Assembly (NCBI GenBank): GCA_023511795.1
Contig: JAIMAU010000013.1
Coordinates: 1 to 60,899 of the forward strand
Direction of reading: 5' to 3'
Source of the DNA: Armatimonadota bacterium
GTDB lineage: Bacteria > Armatimonadota > UBA5829 > DTJY01
Length of the DNA stretch: 60,899 bases
Shown here: positions 44,761 to 52,377 of the stretch, in pieces
Numbering within the stretch: position 1 is the first letter of the stretch
Layout of the letters: each line of letters starts with the position of its first letter
Notes under the pieces: generated by a model
Databases searched by the model: none
What the model was told of the DNA's origin: nothing
What the model saw: only the letters and a program-made list of their open reading frames with translations
Made by a program: the position numbers and the translations under genes

Positions 44761-45624
44761 TTAGAACCTAGCGCCGAGGTTAAATGTTAACCCCTTGAAA
44801 TCTGACCTTGTGGCATCAGTATATGTTAGCTCTACATGCCTGCCCTTCTTTGATTGGTATCCGAGCCCTAGTCTCCACCCAAAAGTAACCACGTCTAAAT
44901 TGTCTTCAGTACTGCCTGTGGAACGCTCGTCTTTGACATAAAAAGCTCCTATGCCGGCTTTGAAGTAAGGCGTTCCTTTAAATTGGGCTGATTCTGAAAA
45001 TTTAACATCCAAAATCAAGGGAACAAGCCTAAAATCACGCCTGCCTTCTACTTCATTTACTGTAAAGCTCCCATCGCCGTGAAAGTATCCGATGCTTAAA
45101 CCTAACGCTGTATTCCCTTGTTTGCTTAATTGATAGCCAATCTGGACTGCTGGCCACAAGCTGACCGTCTCACTGCGAAGGCTGCTTTCTAGAGGATAGA
45201 AAACCCCTATGGAAAAACTCAGTGGATTGACGCCCTTCGGTCCAAGCTCAACTTCCTGATAGCCATCTATTTTATCTCGGTCATTAACAGCAGCATCGCT
45301 AACAGCCTCGGCATATGCTCCTACTGTAATGAAAGCACCTTTTTCCTCAAAAACGAACTTCGCCTTTGCGACATAAGGCTCATCCGGTGTGCATTCTGTT
45401 ACAATAGCTTTCGCTATTACCTTGCTGTTCGGCATCACCATGATGTTAAATACCGTCCCTTTTTTAACTTGCACTGGCAAACCAAGCCACAGAATATTCT
45501 CAGATCTATCAACTACAATACCTCTTACTGGCTTGCCTTCCTCTTGTGCACATAATGCGGGCATAACCAAAGACGCCGACAATACCAATAACGCCAAGCA
45601 AATTAAATGTCGGTTAAGGTGCAT
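44761..45624 (-). CDS. Outer-membrane beta-barrel protein heading the Tad locus
   Basis: 287 aa. Signal peptide (ICLALLVLSASLVMPALCA), an SH3-like beta domain (about 25-110, VDRSENILWLGLPVQVKKG), then an eight-strand-like barrel with amphipathic strands ending LTYTDATRSDFKGLTFNLGARF, a classic C-terminal Phe. ATG 45624 lies behind AAGGAGGAGG. No specific family recognised. Being 91 bp upstream of the pilin gene on the same strand, it may be an outer-membrane partner of the pilus. Confidence 0.75.
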   Translation of the reverse strand: MHLNRHLICLALLVLSASLVMPALCAQEEGKPVRGIVVDRSENILWLGLPVQVKKGTVFNIMVMPNSKVIAKAIVTECTPDEPYVAKAKFVFEEKGAFITVGAYAEAVSDAAVNDRDKIDGYQEVELGPKGVNPLSFSIGVFYPLESSLRSETVSLWPAVQIGYQLSKQGNTALGLSIGYFHGDGSFTVNEVEGRRDFRLVPLILDVKFSESAQFKGTPYFKAGIGAFYVKDERSTGSTEDNLDVVTFGWRLGLGYQSKKGRHVELTYTDATRSDFKGLTFNLGARF

Positions 45625-45793
45625 GCCGTTCCTCCTCCTTGTTGACGCAAAAATATAGATGACTGCCAATTATCAATAAAGACATAAATTTTCATTTAAC
45701 AGAGCACCTAGATTTTTGGGAACAAATAGCCTTCCTAGCCCTTTGTGCTATATTAAAACAACCACACTGAAGTTATTATTTAACTTGAGGTGT

Positions 45794-45809
45794 TGCAAAA
45801 AATATGCCA
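45794..45809 (-). promoter_or_regulatory. Sigma54 (-24/-12) promoter upstream of the beta-barrel/Tad locus
   Basis: Minus strand TGGCAT-ATTTT-TTGCA, GG and GC 10 bp apart, preceded by T. Only one position differs from TGGCACN5TTGCA. Predicted start near 45783, leader of about 160 nt to ATG 45624. The rest of the 430-bp gap (45625-46056) is AT-rich and has no ORF I can support. Confidence 0.65.
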
Positions 45810-45853
45810 ACCAGCCAATAGCATGCAAGATTTCCAGCAAACTGGTAATTTAA

Positions 45854-45868
45854 ATGGTAAGATACCAT
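45854..45868. promoter_or_regulatory. Operator-like dyad upstream of the Tad-side sigma54 promoter
   Basis: ATGGTA-AGA-TACCAT, a perfect 6-bp inverted repeat, with a further TGGTAA copy 12 bp to the left (45843). Its centre is about 78 bp upstream of the predicted start, so it could be an enhancer site. It differs from the dyad at 33451, so another protein would bind. It also overlaps a sigma70-like TTGACA (45888-45883)/TATCTT (45864-45859) pair on the minus strand. Confidence 0.35.
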
Positions 45869-46056
45869 ATTTTTGTTTTTTTTGTCAAGTTAATTGTTTA
45901 CAGCTTTCTTGTTTTGAGCGTTAATAATCTACTTACTAATTAAAACTGTGGTTACAGATGAGCGCTGGCACACTGTTTTATCGCTTTCTACCCTTCTATT
46001 TCAAAAATTAAACACAACCACTAAAAAAATTAGAAATAGCACCCATAATATTTTTT

Positions 46057-46524
46057 TTAAGCCGCTTTAGACTGGGGGTTTTCCTTAATTGGCCAGGTGA
46101 GGATTATGTGAGACTTGTTTACGATGGCAACCGAGTCATGGGTAGCGTCATTTGGATTATCTATTTGAGTAATCTCTGCATCGGTAAGCACCAAGAATGG
46201 CTTATCGGTTCGATTTATATAGTCTGACAGACGTGCGCCAACTGGCATGTGCAAATCGCCTTCAATGTCAAAGCGATCAGTACAGACTCTAACACGGGTT
46301 CTCTCAACAGGAACTTTGTTTATTGCTATGTACACTGGACATGAAGCACAGTTATCCCTATGCTTTGTGCAACAAATCACGCGGTCGAGTTCATAGCAGT
46401 TTTTCCTCTGCTGAAAAGCTGGACATGAAATATAGTCTGACCTACTGCATCCGGTTACTTCCCAGCAAGTGGTAAATACAGAATTATTTTTCTCATCACA
46501 TTTGATTTTATTTTCTTCTGCCAA
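46057..46524 (-). CDS. Small Cys-rich protein (two-CW-type motif plus DUF6812-like domain)
   Basis: 155 aa, TTG start 46524 with GGAGGTAA 9 nt upstream. Residues about 19-66 contain CWEVTGC, CPAFQQRKNCYE, CC and CASCPVY, the Cys pattern seen in small proteins and in front of signalling domains, perhaps metal- or cluster-binding. Residues about 73-150 (VRVCTDRFDIEGDLHMP, LSDYINRTDKPFLVLTDAEI) resemble a domain I remember as DUF6812. No signal peptide. The combination suggests a cytoplasmic regulatory or redox-sensing adaptor; function unknown. Terminator at 46681-46718 separates it from the upstream operon. Confidence 0.65.
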   Translation of the reverse strand: MAEENKIKCDEKNNSVFTTCWEVTGCSRSDYISCPAFQQRKNCYELDRVICCTKHRDNCASCPVYIAINKVPVERTRVRVCTDRFDIEGDLHMPVGARLSDYINRTDKPFLVLTDAEITQIDNPNDATHDSVAIVNKSHIILTWPIKENPQSKAA

Positions 46525-46680
46525 CGTTAATTACCTCCAAAATTGCTTGTGCCAATCAGCGAAGGAATGTACTGGTATTTCTACTGGTATATCTAATAGA
46601 AGTATCGGCATTATGCGATAATTCCTTTATTCCGTAAGACACAATACTTTTGTGCCTTGCCTAATATCTGCCACAAAAAC

Positions 46681-46718
46681 TTTCAAGGGAGAGCAACTTC
46701 CTTAGCTCTCCCTTGAAA
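46681..46718. terminator. Terminator after the 51-47 kb operon
   Basis: A 14-bp perfect inverted repeat (46681-46694 with 46705-46718), 10-nt loop. On the minus strand GTTTTTGTGG follows the stem; on the plus strand an A-run follows. It ends the operon whose last gene stops at 46744. Confidence 0.85.
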
Positions 46719-46743
46719 AATCCAATTTTGCGCTGATTTCTCT

Positions 46744-47388
46744 TTAAAATGAAGCGCTCAGAAAGGCACCATAATAAAGATCGTTTCTTATCGAAGAGAC
46801 TTTAAATTTCAGCGGGCCTGCTATACTGTAAATCGCAGCCCAATTAAACTCTTCGGTATCATACTCCGCGGCGATTCGGAGACCAATGGGCAAGGTTCCC
46901 TCAACGCCGAAGAATACACCGCCAAGGCTTCCGGTGCCTACGCCGCCGTGAACTTTCATATCTTGGAATATAAGAGGAATGCCCCCAGTAATGGGCACTG
47001 TCTTGGAAACGGCCGCATAGAATGATTGGCCGTCGTAGGGAAGCCCAAGCCCTTCTGTTTCATCAGAAATATCCCTTACTCCGATTGCTATGGCTGGTGT
47101 AAACGATGTTTCTGGGATTACACACACTTGTGCACTCAAAGCATCCGTTTCTTCTGTTGAGGGAAAATCTTGGAACCTTGCACCCTCAACCTCAAATCGA
47201 GACATGCCAATACTCGCCCAGTAAATTTTTTGGTCGTCACCCTCAGCACTTGCAGCATATTCAGCTTTTATGCCAGTGCTTATGGTACTGCCTGTAGGTA
47301 TTAAGATCAACCTATCAGCGCTGGCATAGCTAATTACCATTAAACATCCCAAGACTAACAAAAGCAAGCAAAGCATGGCTTTTTTCAT
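46744..47388 (-). CDS. Secreted beta-barrel-like protein
   Basis: 214 aa. Signal peptide (MKKAMLCLLLLVLGCLMVISYASA), then regularly alternating beta-strands: LILIPTGSTISTGIKAEYA at the N-terminus, repeated GIGVR/GGVGTGSLGGVFFG-type glycine turns, and a C-terminal LYYGAFLSASF ending in Phe. Probably a small outer-membrane barrel. Similar proteins beginning LILIPTGST seem frequent in Armatimonadota as I recall. AAAGGAG ribosome site. Last gene of its operon, 36 bp after the methylase. Confidence 0.65.
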   Translation of the reverse strand: MKKAMLCLLLLVLGCLMVISYASADRLILIPTGSTISTGIKAEYAASAEGDDQKIYWASIGMSRFEVEGARFQDFPSTEETDALSAQVCVIPETSFTPAIAIGVRDISDETEGLGLPYDGQSFYAAVSKTVPITGGIPLIFQDMKVHGGVGTGSLGGVFFGVEGTLPIGLRIAAEYDTEEFNWAAIYSIAGPLKFKVSSIRNDLYYGAFLSASF

Positions 47389-47424
47389 AATGTACTCCTT
47401 TCCGCTAATTTTGTAGTTGGAAGT

Positions 47425-48630
47425 CTAGCTTACCATATTTTGATTATTTATATGTTCGTCAAGAACTTTTTGTTTTACCTCTTTTATATTTGAAGGGTTT
47501 CCAGGCTTAGAAGTATTTACAATGGCGACGAACTCGACATTATGCGATCTTGGCGAAGGACGCTGGCTACTTACGCGGTACCGCTTATATCTTTGTGTCA
47601 CGACAGAGAGTTCACCCCTTGCAGCAAGAAGCTCAAGAAGGGAATCAAAAGGAATTATGCCATCGGTACTATAGCTTACCAGTATGAAACGTGCTTTTGT
47701 TCTATTAACTAAGTCTGAAAATGCTGGAAGTGCAGAACAGCGGTAGCAGTATGGACTGCGTCGTACAGTACGCCAATCTTCGCGAATTGCCGCTTTGCCA
47801 TTACCACTACGCCCAAATTGGAAAATTGGGGTGACTTTCGGCTTATCCCAGAGGGCTATGGTATTTAAAAGGTGGTAATTAGCACCATATTGGTGCTGGT
47901 TATATGGAGGATCTAGATAGGCTATATCAGCTTCAATCTTGTCACATAGAACATTGGCATCCTCTTGAAAGATAAGATTTTGGCAACCGTTATCCCAAAA
48001 CAGCGGTGGAGAAAGGGTAAGAGTACTTCGAATGCGATACAGGGCTGTTTTAGTTGCCCCACCCCATCCCCTATGGAAACCCTTAAAAACTCCTGATGTG
48101 TTACTACAATAGGATGCCTGGAATATAAGTGGCGCTAGGAGGACTGCTTCCTCGCCATCTGTGATGATTTTGTTTGCGCGCCATTCGGCAATTTTTTCAC
48201 GTATGGCATCGATTCTGCGGCCGTTTTCCTGAGTATAAAACATTCTTTCGGTTTCCGGGTCATAATTCTCGTCGTCTTTGGGACAATAATTGCAGGCAAT
48301 ATAACCTTGTATTGGCCGAAGCGAATTCAAAATGCGAATTGCATTCTCAATTCCACCAAGATTCTCGAATGCAGGAGGTTTGTTATGGCCAATGTAACAG
48401 TAGTTTATATAAAAGGAATACGGCTCCCAATCATTAGCAATGACTCTAAAGCCAAGTGTCTTTGCAAGCCTTGAGACGACTCCACTTCCAGCAAAGGCAT
48501 CGTAGAATGTTCCACTTTTAACGCCAGTAGCGTCAATTGCATGTTTTATTAGCCGTATAAGCTTGCGCTTGTTTCCAATGTACGGAATTAACTGGTCTGT
48601 TATGTAATTTTCCTGCTCCATGCGTGCCAA
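47425..48630 (-). CDS. Orphan DNA adenine methylase (D12/Dam-like class)
   Basis: 401 aa. YIGNKRKLIRLI and FAGSG (46-50) form the SAM-binding region, DPPYNQHQYGANYH (from 240) the catalytic motif IV with DPPY; a long target-recognition region lies between, the order typical of alpha-group N6-adenine methylases. Residues 103-181 carry CNYC and other Cys, perhaps metal-binding. No restriction enzyme is nearby, so it is either a solitary (epigenetic) methylase or a leftover. TTG 48630 or ATG 48621 may start it; no clear ribosome site. It sits in a run of same-strand genes of unrelated function. Confidence 0.82.
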   Translation of the reverse strand: MARMEQENYITDQLIPYIGNKRKLIRLIKHAIDATGVKSGTFYDAFAGSGVVSRLAKTLGFRVIANDWEPYSFYINYCYIGHNKPPAFENLGGIENAIRILNSLRPIQGYIACNYCPKDDENYDPETERMFYTQENGRRIDAIREKIAEWRANKIITDGEEAVLLAPLIFQASYCSNTSGVFKGFHRGWGGATKTALYRIRSTLTLSPPLFWDNGCQNLIFQEDANVLCDKIEADIAYLDPPYNQHQYGANYHLLNTIALWDKPKVTPIFQFGRSGNGKAAIREDWRTVRRSPYCYRCSALPAFSDLVNRTKARFILVSYSTDGIIPFDSLLELLAARGELSVVTQRYKRYRVSSQRPSPRSHNVEFVAIVNTSKPGNPSNIKEVKQKVLDEHINNQNMVS

Positions 48631-48636
48631 GCTGTT

Positions 48637-49713
48637 CTACTTCTTTGGTAAAGGTGACCATGAAGGCTGATAATTATCACCTTTGCCATTTGTGAGGTTT
48701 AAAGGATTGGAACCATCTGCATTTATGCGCCAAATATCTCTGCCTCCGTCTGCGCGAAACAAAACGTACGCAAGATACTTACCATCCGGAGACCAAGCGG
48801 GCTCTCGCGCATCACCGGAAACAATAAGTTTGGGCTTTCCACCCGCCACACTGATTGTATAAATGCCCTTACATTTGTCTGGATATCCGTCTCTAAGTGT
48901 CCACATTTCGAACGCAATGAGCTTTCCATTCGGAGACCAAGCAGGAGACAACGGACCTTCAGCATTCCCTTTTATTTTCCACAAGTCTTCCGTCAACACT
49001 CTTGCGATATCGGCAATCAGAATTCCATTCTCTTGCCCACGTCCGATGAACGTAGCTGCAAGCATTTCTCCTGACGGAGACCATGCGATACCTAAACGCC
49101 GGGCGGCAGTAATTCCAAAGGGCTTCTCGTCAAAATTCTCAAGCACTAGTGCCCGTTCACCCTCCTCAGCTTTCATTATAACAGCAAGCTTTTTGTCACG
49201 AGGAGACCACAATGCCAATGAATATGGTGTATTATCTAAATTCACGCCTGTTGCTACCGCTGGTAGAACTTGTTGTTCTGTTCCCCCATAACGTCGAAGT
49301 GTGAAAACCCTGCCGCTGGAAATATATGCTAGCGTCGAACCATCAGTACTCCATTGTACCGAGTCTTTTGTACCGGTGGCCACTGTAAGTTGTTTTGTAT
49401 AGCTTCCATCCCATGCAGAGACAAATACCTGATAAATATTCTCCCGCCGGTCAGAAATAGAAGCAATTTCTTTACCATCCGGTGACCATACAGGTAGGCG
49501 ATCGTTTGCTTGATCATTGGTTACCTGGCGCTTATCGGAACCATCGGATTTCATTGTCCAGATATCTATGTTCCCACCAACGTCGGAAACGTAGGCAATC
49601 CGAACTTCATCCGGGCTTTTCAGAAAAAAGGTACTACCCTGTTTTAGCAAAAAAAGCCCCAACGCACCGAGTACCGCCACAGATGCCAAAAAAAGGATTA
49701 TACCTCGGTTCAT
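48637..49713 (-). CDS. TolB-like WD40/PD40 beta-propeller protein, membrane-anchored
   Basis: 358 aa. N-terminal hydrophobic helix (5-23), then repeated PD40 blades: NDRLPVWSPDGKEIA, SVQWSTDGSTLAYIS, LSPAWSPNGKLIAFE, REPAWSPDGKYLAYV, YQPSWSPLP. It is like the C-terminal half of TolB without the N-terminal domain. Periplasmic, tethered to the inner membrane; probably a protein-interaction platform. Start has AGGTGA upstream. Confidence 0.82.
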   Translation of the reverse strand: MNRGIILFLASVAVLGALGLFLLKQGSTFFLKSPDEVRIAYVSDVGGNIDIWTMKSDGSDKRQVTNDQANDRLPVWSPDGKEIASISDRRENIYQVFVSAWDGSYTKQLTVATGTKDSVQWSTDGSTLAYISSGRVFTLRRYGGTEQQVLPAVATGVNLDNTPYSLALWSPRDKKLAVIMKAEEGERALVLENFDEKPFGITAARRLGIAWSPSGEMLAATFIGRGQENGILIADIARVLTEDLWKIKGNAEGPLSPAWSPNGKLIAFEMWTLRDGYPDKCKGIYTISVAGGKPKLIVSGDAREPAWSPDGKYLAYVLFRADGGRDIWRINADGSNPLNLTNGKGDNYQPSWSPLPKK

Positions 49714-49720
49714 TATTTAT

Positions 49721-51337
49721 TCACCTATCCCTTCCACGTCTTATAACCCGGCCTGCGCCAAGACCACTATCCACTATTCGGCCGTTATCAACGCAAACCT
49801 TACCATTGACAACCACATATTTTATACCGATTGCCGGCGTGAGCGGTTCCTTAAATGTTGCAGTATCCAAAATCGTTTCAGCATCGAATATCGTTATGTC
49901 AGCCCAAAAACCTTCAGCAATTGTGCCCCGATTGGCAAGGCCTAGCCTTTGTGCTGTCAAGCCTGTCATCTTAGCCACTGCCTGTTCAAGCGTAAGCACC
50001 TTCTCCTCGCGTACATATTTACCAAGAACCCTCGCGAAAGTGCCGAAAGCCCTTGGATGAGGTTTCCCCCGGCTTAGAGGCCCGGTTGTTGCCCGTGCTG
50101 TTGCATCTGAGCCTATCAAGACTGCTGGGTGTGCCATTACTCTCTTAACATCATCCTCACTTATTACGAAGTGTACCATGCCAATGTGGCCATTTTCACT
50201 GAGCATTAGGTCAATTGCAATATCAACTGGATGTTTCCCCTGCTCTTGCGCAATCTCAGCGATGCTTCGACCTTCGAAGTGTTTGTTGCATTCCTTTCGG
50301 ACACTGCTAATTACAACTGCTTCCCAGCCGCACAAATCCTTTATCCAACCCGAATCTGTATTGCTTAACATTTCGTCACGAATTTTGCTTCTCTCATCGG
50401 CATCTCTTAGTCTTTCTGTTAGGCTTCGGTTGCCACCCGCATATGCCCACTTTGGGAACATGATTCCTAGTCCTGTAGAGGTAGCTACATAAGGATACTG
50501 GTCCGCCCAAACATCCAAGCCTTCAGCACGTGCTTTATCAATCAACGCAAGGCTTTCGTTGACCAATCCCCAATTTGGCATCCCGCAGGCTTTATGGTGC
50601 GAGATTTGCACGCCCACACCTGCTTCCTTTCCTATTGTGATAGCTTCTTCAACGGCTTCGCAAAGTCTTTCACTTTCATTCCTTATATGACTAGCATAGA
50701 ACCCTCCAAATGGAGCTACTCCCTTGCATATTTCTATCAATTCTTCAGTATCGCCATAGCAACTTGGTGGGTAAATCAACCCGCTTGACAATCCAAATGC
50801 GCCTGCTATCATTGATTCTTCAACTAATCGGCGCATTTCAGAAATTTCACTAGGCGTAGCTGTACGGTCATCATTACCCATCACTACACTGCGCAGAGTT
50901 CCATTCCCTACAAGAGTTATGCAATTAACTGCCATTTGAATTGATTCTAGAACATTAAAGTACTCATCCAAGCTCCGCCATGTCAGGTTAATCCCATATT
51001 CAGCTAACCATTTGCTAGCCTCTTCGAGATTTTGCTTGCCGCCCCTTGGAGCAGCCGAGTCTCCGCAGTTGCCCGAAACTTCAGTAGTAACTCCCTGAGT
51101 AAGTTTACTCTCACACGTTGGATTGGCGATAACAAGCTCGTCAGTATGCGAATGAATATCTATAAACCCAGGACTAACAACTAGGCCCTCGGCATCTATC
51201 GTCCTTGCCGCATACTCAGTCGTGCTTCCAACAATTGCAATCCTTCCGTCTTTTACAGCTACATCAGCATTAAAACCAGGCCTCCCAGTACCATCAACCA
51301 CAAAGCCATTTTTTATTACTAAGTCAAACAATGGCAT
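49721..51337 (-). CDS. D-aminoacylase / N-acyl-D-amino-acid deacylase family
   Basis: 538 aa amidohydrolase. LFDLVIKNGFVVDG start, HSHTD (62-66) and EVSGNCG with Cys91 as metal ligand, ASHIRNE, SHHKACG, then GSDATARATTG carry the D-aminoacylase-type binuclear metal site. It removes acyl groups from N-acyl-D-amino acids or related amides. ATG 51337 fits the family N-terminus; an in-frame TTG at 51352 is possible. First gene of the operon, cytoplasmic (no signal peptide). Confidence 0.88.
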   Translation of the reverse strand: MPLFDLVIKNGFVVDGTGRPGFNADVAVKDGRIAIVGSTTEYAARTIDAEGLVVSPGFIDIHSHTDELVIANPTCESKLTQGVTTEVSGNCGDSAAPRGGKQNLEEASKWLAEYGINLTWRSLDEYFNVLESIQMAVNCITLVGNGTLRSVVMGNDDRTATPSEISEMRRLVEESMIAGAFGLSSGLIYPPSCYGDTEELIEICKGVAPFGGFYASHIRNESERLCEAVEEAITIGKEAGVGVQISHHKACGMPNWGLVNESLALIDKARAEGLDVWADQYPYVATSTGLGIMFPKWAYAGGNRSLTERLRDADERSKIRDEMLSNTDSGWIKDLCGWEAVVISSVRKECNKHFEGRSIAEIAQEQGKHPVDIAIDLMLSENGHIGMVHFVISEDDVKRVMAHPAVLIGSDATARATTGPLSRGKPHPRAFGTFARVLGKYVREEKVLTLEQAVAKMTGLTAQRLGLANRGTIAEGFWADITIFDAETILDTATFKEPLTPAIGIKYVVVNGKVCVDNGRIVDSGLGAGRVIRRGRDR

Positions 51338-51363
51338 TCTCCTTTCTTGCACACTATCTTATT

Positions 51364-51393
51364 TATTCTAGACCATTCTTATGATACTTGGAA
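51364..51393 (-). promoter_or_regulatory. Sigma70-like candidate promoter of the D-aminoacylase operon
   Basis: Minus strand TTTCCA (51393-51388), 18-bp spacer, TAGAAT (51369-51364). Start near 51357, only about 20 nt before ATG 51337. It is the only candidate in the 109-bp divergent gap. Confidence 0.35.
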
Positions 51394-51434
51394 AGATGCT
51401 TTGAGGGCCATTTTCGATGTAGTGTATTTTTTGA

Positions 51435-51440
51435 TATACT
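51435..51440 (+). promoter_or_regulatory. -10 element directly in front of a GTG start
   Basis: TATACT followed by GGCAGA and the GTG start at 51447. No Shine-Dalgarno sequence fits, and the start would coincide with the predicted transcription start. A good -35 is not evident. Confidence 0.35.
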
Positions 51441-51446
51441 GGCAGA

Positions 51447-52295
51447 GTGAAATACAAAGGGTTAGCTACATTCGGTCAAGAATTATATTATGATTATAGC
51501 ATCCAGGCTATTGAAAAGTTTGCCAATGTCTCTAGCCTTACTGGTTTGCGAGATAAAATCGCTTCGATTCTTCCTCATAAATCCGAATCAACGCGTTGTC
51601 GTATAGCTTTAAAAATTATACAACGCTTTTTTAAATCACCAGACGGCAAATCACCATTTTCTGCATTTCTTAAACTAATTTCACGAATGAAAAATGATTC
51701 TATTAGGCAAGACCTTTTGTTTTGGAGAACTGCCAGGACCGATTTGTTGATTAGCGCAATTGCATCGGAAATTTTTTATCCATTCTTTGTGCTTCAAAGC
51801 CTGCCTGCGAACTATGATGAGCACACATTTCGAATGGATAACATGGCATCTCTCTTCCCCATTGACTCCATTATCACTAGGGACTTGATAATTAAGTACG
51901 CAAAGAAGATATGGGGTTTCGAAAGCGAGAAGACGATTACTCTTGCTCTTAGAATTTTGAAGCAGGCGGAGATACTAGACTCGGTCTCAGTTGCTATTGG
52001 GAGCCGGCATACTTTAAGCTACTTTCCTCGCCCCCGTATTCCCCACCTGGAGACATTTATTTACTGCTTATACGAAGAACCCCTTTACAGTGGAGCATCT
52101 GCAGTTCAGTCATTGGATCGCATCCAAAACGGAGATTTTGCAAAGTTATTCCTCTTGAATCGCCTTCAGATAGATTCCCTCCTTAAAACAGCAGAAAAAG
52201 AGGGTTTTATTTGTTTTATAAGCATGCCCGGTAGCCGGCATGTAAAACTTCTTTTTCCAAGCTTAGAAGATCTTGTGGATAAGCTAGTCTCGTAG
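51447..52295 (+). CDS. Unrecognised mostly helical protein, possible winged-helix C-terminus
   Basis: 282 aa, no signal peptide or membrane helix. Mostly alpha-helical by eye. The first half is basic and aromatic (YYDYSIQAIEKFANVS, LLFWRTARTDLLISAIASEIF); the second half has LRILKQAEILDSVS and RLQIDSLLKTAEKEGFICFI, which could be two helix-turn-helix or winged-helix units. The layout is faintly like DUF1819/BrxA proteins of BREX systems, but no other BREX gene is near; low confidence. GTG start without ribosome site. It is the only plus-strand gene between 34515 and 56945. Confidence 0.6.
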   Translation: MKYKGLATFGQELYYDYSIQAIEKFANVSSLTGLRDKIASILPHKSESTRCRIALKIIQRFFKSPDGKSPFSAFLKLISRMKNDSIRQDLLFWRTARTDLLISAIASEIFYPFFVLQSLPANYDEHTFRMDNMASLFPIDSIITRDLIIKYAKKIWGFESEKTITLALRILKQAEILDSVSVAIGSRHTLSYFPRPRIPHLETFIYCLYEEPLYSGASAVQSLDRIQNGDFAKLFLLNRLQIDSLLKTAEKEGFICFISMPGSRHVKLLFPSLEDLVDKLVS

Positions 52296-52321
52296 GGGTG
52301 CTGCGAACAACTTGGATTCTT

Positions 52322-52362
52322 CTATGCAAAATGGCAATTCTTGTTGCCATTTGGAAGCATAG
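52322..52362. terminator. Hairpin between converging genes
   Basis: Inner 9-bp arms AAATGGCAA (52329-52337) and TTGCCATTT (52344-52352), and outer CTATGC/GCATAG. Little T-run on either side, so termination may be weak. It is placed between the 51447-52295 stop and the convergent hydrolase stop. Confidence 0.45.
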
Positions 52363-52377
52363 CCGTCAACTGCGCTC

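Noticed and set aside
46658-46673. Sigma54-like TGGCAG-N5-AGGCA on the minus strand upstream of the Cys-rich gene
   Set aside because: Spacing GG-N10-GC is right but the -12 element is AGGC rather than TTGC and it is next to the terminator stem; probably chance.
47425-52295. BREX or restriction-modification defence island
   Set aside because: Only one methylase and one faint BrxA-like protein; no PglZ, BrxC, BrxL or nuclease, and the genes between them are metabolic or envelope genes.
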